Source: Cordilura impudica
Taxonomy: Eukaryota > Arthropoda > Insecta > Diptera > Scathophagidae
DNA length: 64,000 nucleotides
Direction: 5' to 3'
Assembly: GCA_963682025.1 (NCBI GenBank)
Contig: OY821517.1
Location: forward strand, 93,307,946-93,371,945
Positions 1 through 12,052 of this stretch are shown here, piece after piece (positions within the stretch are counted from its first letter, which is position 1; every line of letters starts with the position of its first letter). The notes beneath the pieces are model-generated. The model ran no database searches, was not told the origin of the DNA, and saw only the letters and a program-made list of their open reading frames with translations. The position numbers were made by a program, and so were the translations under genes.

Positions 1-1459
1 GGATTTCTCTGAAATTTGGAAATTTGAAATTCCCCAAACTTAAAAAAAAGTTACCCACAAGAAATGAACAAATTCGCCATTTTTAATCGAAATAAAAATT
101 GAACTTACTCCCCAAATTCATTCTTAAATTTTTACATATTTTTATTTAATGAATTTTGTTAAATATTTATTTTAGTAAACATTTGCATACTGCTCTCAAT
201 ATATGTCCTACAATAAATGCATTTAAAATGAGTATTCTTTTCAATAGCATCATTTCGTTGCGCGGAAGCTATGTGCACGGGGAATACAGCTTAGCTAGAA
301 TATCGGAATGATCTGAAAAATATATTTTGACAATTAAAATAAGTTGGCAACAGCTGCGCGGCAGCACAGGTGTGGTTGCCAAACGCGCGACCGCGGACTC
401 GGACGCGACGGATGCGGACGTTACGCGCTCTTGGAACACAGCTCACCTAAAATATCGCAATGCTCTAAAAAATATGTTTTAGGAATCAAAATAAGTTAAC
501 GAGAACTAAGCGGCAGCACGGGTAGTAGCTGCGAGGAAGTGGCGCGAGGCGCGCGGACGCGACGCGGCGCGCGACCGCGGACTCGGACGCGACGCGCTCT
601 CCGAACGCAGCTCAGCTAAAATATCGCAATGCTTTAAAAAATATGTTTTAGGAATTAAAATAAGTTAACGAGAACTAAGCGGCAGCACGGGTAGTAGCTG
701 CGAAGAAGCGGCGCGAGGCGCGCGGACGCGGACGCGACGGATGCGGACGCGACGGATGCGGACGCGACGCGCTCGCGAAACACAGCTCAGCTAAAATATT
801 GCAATGATCTGAAAAATATATTTTGGCGATTAAAATAAGTTGACAACAACTGCGCGCCAGCACGGGTGTGGCTGCCAAACGCGCGGAAGCGGACGCGACT
901 CGCTCGCGGAACACAGCATAGTGAAATGTCGTATGATAAATTTTATCTACGTATGTGAAATAATTACCTGTTGATCAAAAGAGGCCACACATACACTATA
1001 AGCAGTTGCTTAAAAAGAAACCTTGCGACACAATATTAAACGTCGCATTAGTCTTTCATTTCTGAAACTTGAATTTGATGTCTCTGCTCAATGATGATCA
1101 CTTATTGAATGAAGTAATTCAATTTTTAAAAGTTCCGATTCCTTTAATTTGCGAACCATTCCTTTATATTTGATGTTTATAAATAAACTGTAAAAAAAAA
1201 ACTTAAAGCGGTTTCGCCGCTTATTTTTGAAGCATTTTTGCTGCAGCATCTTATAAAAAGCTTCTAAATTAAGAAATCAAAAAATTTTTAATTGAAATAA
1301 AAATGAATTTACTGCCCATACAAATTTTTGGGGAGAAAGTTCATTTTATTGGGGAATTTTTTAAATGGGGACTAAGTAATCAGCGCCTGGTAAGCATACT
1401 GAACCATTTTCAAGTCAAAGGCCTTTTTATTCCGGGCAAGACCGGGTAAAAACAGCTAG
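1..1459 (+). mobile_element. Helitron A, 3' part (5' end outside the window)
   Basis: The 3' end is canonical for Helitrons: a short hairpin (CCGGG..CCGGG-type stem around 1436-1446), a few A-rich bases, then CTAG at 1456-1459 followed by T. The whole stretch is the same family and orientation as 53050-54321 and the inverse of 26597-28000. It carries no coding sequence, so it is a non-autonomous copy. The window starts inside it, just after the tandem array seen in the other two copies. Confidence 0.85.
330..930 (+). repeat. GC-rich tandem array inside Helitron A
   Basis: About four units of roughly 150 bp. Each joins a CG-rich block (GACGCGACGGATGCGGACG-like) to an AT-rich block containing AAAATATCGCAATG and AATTAAAATAAGTTAACG. 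The CG-rich block stands out sharply against an otherwise AT-rich window. Apparent reading frames here (for example 675-914, minus) are repeat artefacts. Confidence 0.85.
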
Positions 1460-1575
1460 TTTTTATTAATAAATTATTTTGGGTTTCATGTTAGAACAAA
1501 TTATTCGTGAAAAAACAGTGTTAGGTCAGTTTAGTAACCCTCGACATAAACTTTAAATACAATTGAAATCATGTA

Positions 1576-2174
1576 ATATAAGTAAGAATATCCATTTTGA
1601 GCCCTATTTCTTAAATCCAACTAATTGGATATAGAAAATAAGCAACAACCAAATATGTATAAGTGGCATTGTTATAAATTTTTTGGCTGCAGATATGAAA
1701 AAGCTCAAATCGGACCAGGTCAAAAAATGGATCGCTCCTGACCATATTTGGCAAAGTAACTTATATTTTGCAAAAACATATAGAAACCTAATTTGAGAAT
1801 AAATAATCTGTGCAATATTTTTGTTTTTTGACAGATTTAAGTAAAGATCGGGAAGCATCTTTATATGGAGGCTATGACTAAGACCTTTACTATAGGGTTT
1901 ATTTTTGGACTACTGATTAATGCATGCAATAAACAAACACACCCTCAATTTGACCGAGATCTTTAGGATAATTTGGATATTGGGAAAATTTAAGTCGACC
2001 ACTTTGGGGTCATTTGTATGGGAACTTATGTACTAAATTTCATCAAACTATTTTCATATTTGCGACCTGTAGTTGATTACAAGTTTTGCATGGACACGCA
2101 GACAGACGGACGGACGGATATCGCTAATTTCACCCAGAAAGTGATTCATAACCACATAGTGGTGTAGCGTATAA
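1576..2174 (-). mobile_element. HINE copy a (DINE-1-like), 3' hairpin lost
   Basis: Member of the dominant dispersed family. It is recognised by the TCTGCAGCCAAAAAA-type block (seen inverted near 1680), the CGGACGGACGGA microsatellite at about 2107 and the terminal ACCACATAGTGG near 2150. The 3' hairpin next to the AAGTAAG tail is missing. An internal segment between the microsatellite and the 5' terminus is deleted. Confidence 0.8.
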
Positions 2175-3829
2175 ATATTCATTATAAATCTAGGATTTAG
2201 TGTATTAGCGGGAACATCAAAATTCTACTGTATTTATAACCGTACCTTCAACATCAATGAATTTTAGAAAAATAATGCAATAAAAATCGATGTTTGTCAC
2301 AAACTAAAAATTATTTATAATGTAATGTATTTCGCGGTCTTGGCTCCTACAATGATAAATGAGATAATTAGATTATATTTGTTAGTGTTTTCTCTGACCT
2401 ATGGTATTTTTTTTTTGATATTAGTAAGAAGTAATAAAATTTTTATTGATCAAGAAGAACTTGATGCAATTTAAGAGCTTTCAAACAGCGTTTGGACTTC
2501 TGCCTTTATAGTTGTTACTAACAACTAATTTCTTCCTCTTTCATCTCGTATACTCATACTCTAGTTCAAGTATTCTGAAAGTTACCTAGGACACTTTTTG
2601 TTGCTATGAATATATTATTATTTTTTTAATAGAAAATATTTAATGCGTATTTTTAAAACATAACAAAAAAAAAAAAACATTTCTTTTTATACACATTTTA
2701 TAATCCCACAGGTTTTTTTATATTAATGATTTTGTTTGAATTATGAAAAAGTTTTATAATAAATTTAAAATCAATAAATTTAAAATTTATAACCTCATTA
2801 ATAGTTCAGTACCGAAGAGCAGAGCAGGGTTTACATTCAATAGACAGACATAAAAATGTAATGTGTGTGTTATAATGTCCCGGATTTAATTAAGAAATTG
2901 AACTGTTTATATGAAAGCATAATGGATTTTAGAAACTCTTATTTTACTTTGGGAAATAAAAAAAAAAAAAACAAAATAATATATAAATGGAGGGAAATAT
3001 GTTGTAACATTTAACATTAAATACTTTAATTCGATTTAGTCTAGCGCAGAAAGAAAATTTTAATAGTAAATATTTATATAGTTGGACAATTTGTAACAAT
3101 AATTTATAGCTGGAAATATAAAATATAACCGACAACCAAATTAGCATAATAGTGTGATATATACGATTAATAGAAATATTCCTTTACTCTATGTACATTT
3201 GATATTAAAAATTTAGCATTGGACCTAAGTGCCAAATCTTAACAAACATGTTACGGGACACGTTAACAAAATTTTGTAGAACAACTAAATATACATGTAT
3301 ATAAAGTACACTCTACTCAACTCATGCGCTCATACATTCACACAAACGATTATCCAAACATCCACATGAGTCTTCTCCTTAACACAAGTATGTAGACATC
3401 ATTCAAAAACTTTAAACTATACCAAAATGATATTTTTTCAATGTTTGTATTATGTTGAAGTTTTGCACTTTATTCATGCATAAAAACCACAACAAACGTT
3501 TGGTTCTATTTCGACATACTGCCACAAACAACAAATTTAGTACAACTAAACATACACGTACGTGTACATACATATGCATACAGGAGTAATATGGAGAAAT
3601 ATACACCTACAGGACTTCTCTGAGCGGCAGTCGATTATACAGAGCCAAGCATAAAAAAATACCTATAATTTTTGTACATAAGTTATGGTTATGAAATCAA
3701 AGTTTGCAACTTTAAACTCTGCCCTCATCTACATACACAAACGCAGTTACCAAAATATAAAGTAACTCGACATAAAATTATGACCAATTTCGCTATTTTC
3801 CAATGGAAAACTGAAGAGAAAGAACAAAT
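2175..3829. other. AT-rich stretch without recognised features
   Basis: Only short chance reading frames, homopolymer A/T runs and scattered low-complexity sequence. I see no transposon terminus, coding motif or RNA gene. Confidence 0.5.
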
Positions 3830-4575
3830 TGATATCACTACTTTGTGGCTAGGGTTTAATGACTTTGGTCTGATGTTTATAATAACTGAAAATACTTTAC
3901 CTAGACCCATCTTTTATTATACCAAGCAATTCAGAATCACTTTTTGAGTCGTGTGTCCATGTAAACATTGTAGCCAATCTACAGGTCGCAAATATTAATA
4001 TATTTTAACGAAATTTGGTGTATAAGCCTCTATCAGCTATGGAACGAACGCTGTTGAAACTGGTGAAAATTAGTCCATGTTCAGACATAGGGCGCATACA
4101 AAAAGCCCCTATGAGTTCGGCATAAATTGCCATAGGATCCAAGTTATCATGTAGATCTCGTTTAGATTAAGTTTATGCATGTTTATTACATCCATTAATC
4201 ATTAGTTTATAAACTAACCCTATAGGATAATTCGCAGCCCACATATGAAGCTGCCACCCGGTCTTCACTTAAACCTTTCTAAAACAAAAATTTTGCACAT
4301 ATTTTTCTTAAATTTGATTTGCAAATGTTTTTGCAAAAAATAAAAAAAATTACCAAATATGCTCAGAATCCGTCCTTTTTTCTATTTAGTCCCCATATAA
4401 ATCCGATACGAAATTTTTCAAAATTGCAGATAAATAAATTAATAAAAAGTCCAACCAGATTTGGGTTATTATTATTTTATATGCAATGAGTTGGACCTAA
4501 GACCAATCCTCTTAACGGGTGATATATGTTATAGCATAGTCGGTCTATACCGATGAAAATTTTATTACTTGATTT
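3830..4575 (+). mobile_element. HINE copy b, old and diverged
   Basis: Aligns along its length with the better copies: TTTAATGACTTTGG near 3856, CTAGACCCATCTTTTATTAT near 3902, GTCCATGT near 3954. It ends in a decayed hairpin (AGTCGGTCTATACCGAT, near 4537) and a TTACTTGATTTTG tail. The CCGT microsatellite is deleted. Many substitutions suggest an older insertion. Confidence 0.8.
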
Positions 4576-4639
4576 TGTTTCCTTTTTCTTGACAAAAAGT
4601 TTGTGTTACAAATGGGAAATTAACAGCATCACTGTTTGG

Positions 4640-5370
4640 ACTGGTGGTTTTAATTGTTGACCGACGTTAGCGCAGCCATGGAATAATTGGTTAATGAACC
4701 CGAAAAAACATTATACTATTCCAGTATGTGAAGGGTGTTCTTCTGGCTTGGATAGGACTTACGAAAGGGTTAGCCATCAAATGACATTTACGATCAGTAT
4801 AGTCTGGAAAATCATCATGAACGGATTCACGCTTGGCCAACGCTACCAATTTATTCAAATTTACTTTGGAAATCAGACATAGATTCGCGAAATTTCGTTA
4901 TTTTTATGGCGCACATAATCGTCCATCTGAGCAAGCCATCCGTCGAACTGTGAATAAATTTCTTACCACATACTCTCTAAATGGCTAATACGTCGATGTA
5001 ATGTTCATACTGAAGAGAATATTGCTACTGTAAGCGAAAGTATGGAGGAATTACAAGTTTACCGATCCGTCGTGGGTGCAGCAAGAATTGGAGCTCTGTC
5101 CATCCACTACGTGAGTAATTTAGCGTAAAGGTCTTGGCCTATACGCGCATAAAATCTATCTGTTGCAGAAATTAAAGCTACGAGACCATCATATGCATCA
5201 TTCTTTCCCTGACTGAACTCTAGAGCAGTTGGAATCTGACCCGATGTTTTCTTCCAAAATTGTGTTTACCGATGAGGCTCATTTTTGGCTTAGGGGGCTT
5301 GTGAGTAAACAAAATTGCCACATATAGGGGTGAGAACGATCTACTGGAGATGAGCATTCAACTGAATTTT
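4640..5370 (+). pseudogene. Tc1/mariner-like (IS630 superfamily) transposase relic
   Basis: Fragments of a transposase appear in shifting frames. Near 4840-4970 are a GQRYQFIQIYFGNQ segment, then FRYFYGAHNRPSEQAIRRTV, typical of the N-terminal helix-turn-helix region. HTEENIATVSESM follows near 5010. Near 5255-5330 is FTDEAHFWL, which holds the first catalytic Asp and continues into a SKQNC motif. These motifs belong to the mariner-like transposases common in Diptera. Several frameshifts and stops break the frame, and the rest of the catalytic domain is absent because a HINE begins at 5371. Downstream of that HINE I do not find the missing part. No terminal inverted repeats were located. Certainly non-functional. 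Confidence 0.8.
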
Positions 5371-6172
5371 TTATACCCTATACCACTATGTGGTTTGGGT
5401 ATAATGACTTTGTGCTGCTGTTTGTAACAACCAAAAATATTTGACCTAGACCCATCTTTAATTATACCGATCGAATCAGAATCACTTTCTGAGTTGATTT
5501 AACAATGTCCGTCCGTCCGTCCGTCCGTCCGTCCGTCCGTCCGTCCGTCTGTGTGTCCATGTAAAGTTTGTAATCAAACTGCAGGTCGCAAATATGAATA
5601 TATTTTGATGAAATTTGGTATATAAGCTTTAATCGGCCATGGGATGAACGCTATTGAAATTGGTGAGAATCGGTCCATGTTCAGACCTAGCCCCCATACA
5701 AATTACCCATATGAAATCGACATAAATTGCCATAAGATCCAAATTGTCATATAGATCTTACTCAAATTGGGTTTGTATGCGTTCATTACATCCACTAATG
5801 AGTAGTCCAAAAATGATCCCTTTGACCCCATATAGAGCTGCTTCCCGATCTTCACTTAAATCTATTAAAAAACAAAAATATTGCACTGATTATTCTCAAA
5901 TTTTGTTTGTACATATTTTTGCAAAATACAAGAGACTTTACCAAACATGATCAGGATCGGTCCATTTTTGGACCTAGTCCCTTTATAGATATAGCATCCG
6001 ATATGAACTTTTTCATATCTGCAGCCAAAAAAATTTATAAAAATCCCACTCAAATTTGGTTTATGCTTATTTTCTATATCGAAGTAGTTGGACCGAAAGA
6101 TAGGGTCTCTAAACCATGGTATAGGGTATCATATAGTCGGTCTAGACCGACTATAATTTTCTTACTTGTTTT
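5371..6172 (+). mobile_element. HINE copy c, near full length
   Basis: Good representative of the family. It starts TTATACCCTATACCACTATG and has a (CCGT)n microsatellite at about 5513-5550. The subterminal TGGTATAGGGTAT near 6117 is the inverse of the 5' end. Then come the hairpin AGTCGGTCTAGACCGACT (6135-6152) and the tail TTTTCTTACTTGTTTT. No TIRs or target duplication, as expected for helentron-derived elements. It interrupts the mariner-like relic. The 107-residue frame at 5907-6230 is a repeat artefact. Confidence 0.9.
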
Positions 6173-6220
6173 ATTTTTTTTTTATGACAAAAAAATCCTA
6201 GATCTTAATTCAAAATACCT

Positions 6221-9200
6221 TGTGGCCTAAGCACGTATCTTGTCCGGCTGTACCTAGTCGGCTAATGGGATGAGTTGTTAGCTGTGATATTTTGTTGGAT
6301 AATTTTAAGAAAAATGCTAAGACTATTACTTTAATTTTTACGTGCTGAGTTAAGAGGAAGTAGGAAAAGGAAGAAAATTTAGGGGAAAAAGCATTTAGCA
6401 GCATGGAAGTTCAAAAGTTAACCGGATGTGTATTGATGGTTACACACTTTTCCCCTTCCTATCCATGATCATGTATAAAAAAAAGCCATATCGCTAAACA
6501 TGATCCCCAATTTATCCTATCCGATCAGTAGCCAGAAATCAGAACAAATATTATTTAGAGATCCATTTCAATTAATATCCACTTTTATTAAAAAAAAATT
6601 ACAAAGGTAAAAAAAAAAACAATTACTATAATTCTTAGTTTTATTTAAAATTAGCTTAATGCTCTAGGAGTTACGCGATGAGATTTTTTTAAATGACATT
6701 ATGTACGTTAGTTGAAATCTTTTATAAATTTAAATATTGCAATAGTTATACGGTATTATTATTTTGAACAACAAAAATTTAACAAAAAAATTAAACCGAA
6801 GTCATGTGCAAGAATCTAAAAAAAAAAAAATTAAAGGTACATATCCAATTTGGATATCAGGGTAAATTATATATATTTCAACGTGCATTAACTTAATATT
6901 TTAAGTTTACTTGAACGATATTAATGTAATACTATATATATGTTAATAACCAAATCGGGCAAAGAAAATAATGAAATAGAATCCAGTGACCATGGCAATG
7001 CTTTACAAAAAAAATGAGTTTAGATTCTGATAAAAAAAATTAATTAAATCAGTTAAAGCATCTTAAAAAGTTTACTCCTTTAGATCACTTTTTATACCCT
7101 ATACCACTATGTGGTTTGGTTATAATGACTTTGTGCTGCTGTTTGTAACAACCAAAAATATTTGACCTTGACCCATCTTTAATTATACCGATCGAATCAG
7201 AACCACTTGCTGAGTTGATTTAACAATGTGTCCATGTAAAGCTTGTAATCAAATTGCAGGTCGCAAATATGAATATTTTTTGTGAAATTTGGCATTTGAT
7301 CTTTTATCGGCCATGGGATGAACGCTATTGAAATTGGTGAGAATCGGTCCATGTTCAGACCTAGCCCCCATACAAATTACCCATATGAAATCGACATAAA
7401 TTGCCATAAGATCCAAATTGTCATATAGATCTTACTCAAATTGGGTTTGTATGCGTTCATTATATCCACTAATGAGTAGTCCAAAAATGATCCCTTTGAC
7501 TCCATATAGAGCTGCTTCCCGATCTTCACTTAAATCTATTAAAAAACAAAAATATTGCACTGATTCTTCTCAAATTATGTTTGTACATATTTTTGCAAAA
7601 TACAAGAGACTTTACCAAACATGATCAGGATCGGTCCATTTTTGGACCTATTTCCTTTATAGATATAGCATCCGATATGAACTTTTTCATATCTGCAGCG
7701 AAAAAAATTAATAAAAATCCCACTCAAATTTGGTTTTTGCTTATTTTCAATGTCCAGTTAGTTGGGCCTAAGAGATAGGGTTTCTAAACGCATGGTATAG
7801 GGTATCGTATAGTCGGTCTAGACCGATTATAATTTTCTTACTTGTTTTTTTTATTGTAATAGGAATGCGGCGTATTAACTTTATTAAAAATAAATACTAT
7901 CTCAATCACCCACCACTATTAATTGTATGTTAATCGATCGATGTTGGTTGTTGACTTGGATAAAAAACAAAGTATTATACAAACTTACGTGCATCAGACT
8001 CCAACGATGAAATATCTTTCATTCTGCTGGTGACGATGATTTCGGAGATTATTTATAATTTTTATTTTTATTTTGGTGTTATTTTAAAATTAAGTTTGTA
8101 AAGACTTCTATTAAAAAATTTTTTTTTTTCATTTATTTTAATTAATTAAGTAGTATTTTTTTTTGTTGTGATCACTTTTTTTCATTTCTATGTTTTAATT
8201 TCTGTCATAATCGATTGATTTATCATATTATGTGTACATTAGTTTCGTTTTTTTTTTTGGATTTTAAGGTAAGTAAATCTGTTTTTCTTTCTTTTTGAAA
8301 GTATTAAATTACTTCACACTTAAATAAAAAAGGTTGTTTTTTATATTGCGTTGAGTTTTATAAAAACTCGTTTTCTCTTTATAGAGTCTTGCACACACCG
8401 AAGGGTTTCTTTTTTTTCTGGTTCATGACTAAATGGTTGAAATTAAAAAAAACGAATCGCACTCCGTATTATGTGATGATAATGAATTAATAATTTTCAC
8501 AAATTTTATTTTTGTCATATGTTTAAATTATAAAAATGGGTAATTATTTCTTTCTTTTTGTTTTCAGGTATATTAAGATAATGTAAGTTAGATTTCATAT
8601 CTAGGTATTTGACATTTAATTATGGCAAAATTGAGGTGTTCTAGTTGTAGTATTAAGATTTTAAGCATTTTATGCACTATTTAAACTATACTTTAGGTTT
8701 TACGTTTTCATTAAAAAAAAACTATCTCTTCACTGTTCACTAAGGTTTTTTTCGTCTTCTTCAATCTCTAGTGGATTTGATTAGTGATTAGTTAATCGCT
8801 CAATGGTGATGATGTTAAGGTTGCAGATGATTTTTTCCATTTCTACAGGTTATGTCGGGTTTCCCTGTTCCCCAAGAACAATTTAGTGGCTTTATGAGTT
8901 AGCTGCCAACGAGCAAAAAAAACTTTTGGTTAGGGGGGCTTTCCATTGGTTTTTTTTTTCTAAACCAACTTCTGTATAAGGTAAACCCTTTCGCAAATGC
9001 CCAATCCACCTGGTGTCGGTAAAAGCCTCTGATTTTGATTTTTTTTTCTTATCCCATTAGAAAAAATTCTTCGCAAATGTCAAAAGAAATACTCATTGAC
9101 GGAAAAACAGTAAAAACGCGTGATTTTCGTTTTGCAAGCCTTTTATACCTCCAAAATGTGTACCCACAAATTGGAATAGTTTAGGGAAAATTCCGTTTAT

Positions 9201-9426
9201 TCAACATTTTCTCAGCAGTGGCACATATACACCTAAATTTACCAATACCTGTACACTCTAACCAATATCAAAACTTTTAACGTTACTGCCTTATCATTTT
9301 CGAATTGTTAGTTATGTAAACGAAACAAACCTATTTAAACTATTCACCATCAAATAAAATCTGTTATTTTATATATTTTAAAAACTCTTGTTAATATTCA
9401 CTATTGGTGCTACCAGCGCCCCTACA
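6221..9426 (+). mobile_element. Long non-coding LTR-like element, copy 1
   Basis: Homologous along its length to 47544-51036. Shared landmarks: CCATGATCATGTA near 6463, TTTGGATATCAGGGTA near 6849, GATGAAATATCTTTCAT near 8005, and the right end GCTACCAGCGCC..CTACA at 9409-9426. The first 60 bp or so are missing compared with copy 2, so its left terminus and target duplication cannot be seen. A HINE is nested at 7092-7850. No coding sequence. The other copy has TG..CA ends and a 4-bp duplication, so this is probably a solo LTR or a large coding-free LTR derivative. Confidence 0.65.
7092..7850 (+). mobile_element. HINE copy d, near full length, microsatellite deleted
   Basis: Starts TTATACCCTATACCACTATG and ends with the hairpin AGTCGGTCTAGACCGATT plus the CTTACTTGTTTT tail. 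The central CCGT run is absent: the sequence goes from TTTAACAATG directly to TGTCCATG near 7230. Nested in the LTR-like element. Confidence 0.9.
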
Positions 9427-9943
9427 GAGACCCTTTAGTCTCCATTTTATCCAATAAAATGCATAGATTGGTGCGGTTTACATGCTGGTGCCTTAGTCGG
9501 ACCTTATTTCTTCAAAAATGAAGTTGGAGCTCATTCATTCGCTCATTATTCATTCTTGTAGGTAAATTTTTTCGCAATTTAAAAAAACTTTTTTTTCCCG
9601 TAAATAAAATTTCAAAGGCCGCACATTGGGTTGAATCGTAGTGAAAGTGGCGCTAAATAAATATTTTAAAATTATTTTTTTCCATTAAAGTTTTTCTATG
9701 TGGTAAAAGTATATAAAATTGTGCGTCACTAACGATCCAAATCAATGTTAGGAGTTACTTACTTTTTCTGCAGTGTTCTGTCAAAGTGCAACAATATTTC
9801 TTTTTTTCTTAAAGTGATAAAACCCTAAACTCAATAAATTTCAAGTGCTTTTTTTTTAACGAGACTACCAAAAGTAAAAATTTTGTGATGGTATTTTAAT
9901 ATATTTTAATATATATATTTATTTTAATATATATTTATATATA
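9427..9943. other. AT-rich flank, nothing recognised
   Basis: No coding motif. The right end (9890-9945) is an (ATATTTTA)n-like low-complexity run that served as the TA-rich target of the Tigger element. Confidence 0.5.
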
Positions 9944-9945
9944 TA

Positions 9946-10024
9946 CAGTGTACTCTCTCTTAAGCGGACACCTAACGGACTAAGAAATTTGTCCGCTTAT
10001 GAGAGGTGTCCGCTTATGGGAGAA
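9946..10024. repeat. Left terminal inverted repeat of the Tigger element
   Basis: CAGTGTACTCTCT plus three spaced GCGGACA / GTCCGCTTATG motifs. Its inverse lies at the other end of the element. Confidence 0.85.
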
Positions 10025-10169
10025 GTATAAAAAGAGCAAATAATTTATTTGTAATGTATTTATGAACAAGTTTTATTGCTAAAACAAGAACATATAAATA
10101 TTAGACAAAATAAACAGAATTTTCATTAACATTTTTTCGACAAGTGAAAAAAATAGTTATGCAAAGTAT

Positions 10170-11625
10170 TCAAATGGATTTAAAAAATTCCGAAATTTTA
10201 GCTTGGCGAGTTTTTCCCTTGATTTCAATATCTTGAAAATGTATTTGAAGGTCAGTAAGATATTGAACACCTTTAAGGTCGCTGTGATGTAAAGAAAAAG
10301 CTTTTAGTTTTCTTATAGCTAAATAAGCTTCTTTATAAGAAGTTAACTTGTCGTCAATTTCACTTTCTAGTTCATCTTCAGACGAGTTGGTAGGCGTTTC
10401 TTGGGAAGCAATTAACATATCAGTACTAATGTTTTCCACATCTTCATCATTAATGAAGACTTCATTATCTAAATTGATATAGTTTTCGATGTCAATTTGG
10501 ATTTGGCTCTGAACTCGATTAACAACATTGGTGAACTGAGCAAGTGCTGCGGTCCAACCGCTATCGTCATCGGGGATATCTTTTTTCCCAAAAGCAGCTT
10601 TCCTGAAACAATTTTTTACTGTCTGCTGACTCACTTGCTCTAAGGCTTTGTGTATGAAATAAACAACATCTAACAAATTTATTGATTTTGATAAATCCGA
10701 AGCAGAATTTGCATCTTCCGTCTGCAACAAAATATTTTTTAAAAATAATGATTTCTATAAAAAGTTTTTTATAACACCTTGATCCAGGGGCTGACAAAAT
10801 GCTGTAGTGTTTGCTGGGAGAAAAATAACTTTAACATTTTTCAATTTGAGATCGCGAGGATGAGAAGCCGCATTGTCCAAAAATAACAGAAAGTTCCGTT
10901 CCTGAAGCTGCATTTTTCTATTGAACTGCATTAGAAAATCAGTCATCAAATCAGATGTCATCCGAACCTTTTTGTTTGATCGCCACGTAATTGGTAAATT
11001 GTTTAAATTAATGTTGCGAAACGCCCGAGGTTTTGCAGCTTTCCCAATAACAAAAAGACGTTCCTTTTCTCCAGTCATATTGACGCAGTGCAATACCGTG
11101 AGCGAATCCTTGGTCATTTTGCCACCAGTGCATTTTTCACCTTTTAATGCAAATGTTTTATCGGGCAATGCACGAAAAAACAAGCCAGTCTCATCTGCAT
11201 TATAAATATCTTGCGCATCATATCCTTCAATCAAAGATGGAACTTTTTCGGTAAAAATTTTTACATCATCTTGACTTACACTAGCGGCTTCTCCAGAAAT
11301 TGCACGGAAGGTTATGTTATGCCGTTTTTTGTATTTTCCAGCCAGCCAGATGATGCACTAAAATCGGCGTAATTCATTTTCTCTGCAATTTCTTTAGCCT
11401 TACTTCGGATAAGTGTGCCCGACAGAGGAATGCCTTTACAAACCGTTCGTAGCACAATTTATCAATATTAAGGCCATTGGGCTTCAACATACTCCGTTTT
11501 ATCTCCGGATTGACATCAGTGTCCCACAATCTTAAAATTTCGTCTTTGTTTTTGATGATGCAAGCAGCTTGAGTTTTGCCGATCATACATTTCATTGCTA
11601 CTCGCGTACACTTAGTTTTTCATTT
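10170..11625 (-). pseudogene. Tigger/pogo transposase, lightly broken
   Basis: DDE transposase of the pogo group, which cuts and pastes its own element at TA sites. Reading leftward: an N-terminal CENP-B/Tc5-type helix-turn-helix region (11374-11595, with GKTQAACIIKNKDEIL), a linker with NITFRAISGEAASVSQDDV, then the catalytic core. The core has NADETGLFF, FLDNAASHPRDLKLKNVKV and CQPLDQGVIKNF. These supply three Asp residues, the last two separated by 30 residues, as in pogo-type cores. The tail ends with an acidic segment and KISEFFKSI. Damage: two frameshifts near 11420 and 11345, and one in-frame TAG near 10757 after KNFL, after which the frame stays open to 10170. The catalytic residues are intact, so inactivation looks recent. 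Confidence 0.88.
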
Positions 11626-11954
11626 TTATGAATTTCAATGACATGAACTTTGTCTTTAATAGTCAACACTGCTTTAGGCATAGTGATTCAAGTATGTATA
11701 CAATAAGAAACTAAAAATTTGTGTACGTACTTACATACTTCATTCAAAACAACAAGCTGTTCGTATTTAGGGATTCCCCTCTATACGGATGTGGAAAATA
11801 GTAAACAGAAAAACAATATTACCTTGTTACAGTGTTGTGAGCTGTTCGGTTATGGGGAACTAAAATGCCCTTTGGTGTGGGAAAAAAGTGTCCGCGTCCG
11901 GTTATGGGAGGGTTGACGCTTAAGAGGGAAAAAATTAAAAAAATCCTAATGATT

Positions 11955-12031
11955 TTTTTGGTACTGAAAAAAGTGTCCGTTTAAGGGAGGTGTCCGTTTA
12001 AGAGAGGTGTCCGTAAGCAGAGAGTACACTG
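11955..12031. repeat. Right terminal inverted repeat of the Tigger element
   Basis: Contains GTGTCCGTTTAAG twice and CCGTAAGCAGAGAGTACACT at the tip, the inverse of the left end apart from scattered changes. Confidence 0.85.
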
Positions 12032-12052
12032 TATATTTTAATATATAATTAA

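Larger units (their letters stand above)
9946..12031 (-). mobile_element. Complete Tigger/pogo-type DNA transposon (2086 bp)
   Basis: Both ends are present. The left end CAGTGTACTCTCTCTTAAGC (9946-9965) is matched inversely by GCAGAGAGTACACTG ending at 12031. The element is flanked by TA on each side (9944-9945 and 12032-12033), the pogo target duplication. Inside each end a GTGTCCGCTTA(A/T)G-type motif is repeated two to three times, as candidate transposase-binding repeats. The only gene lies on the minus strand. Flanks are ATATTTTA-rich. Confidence 0.92.

Noticed and set aside
10921..11205. 94-residue plus-strand frame
   Set aside because: Antisense shadow of the Tigger transposase core.
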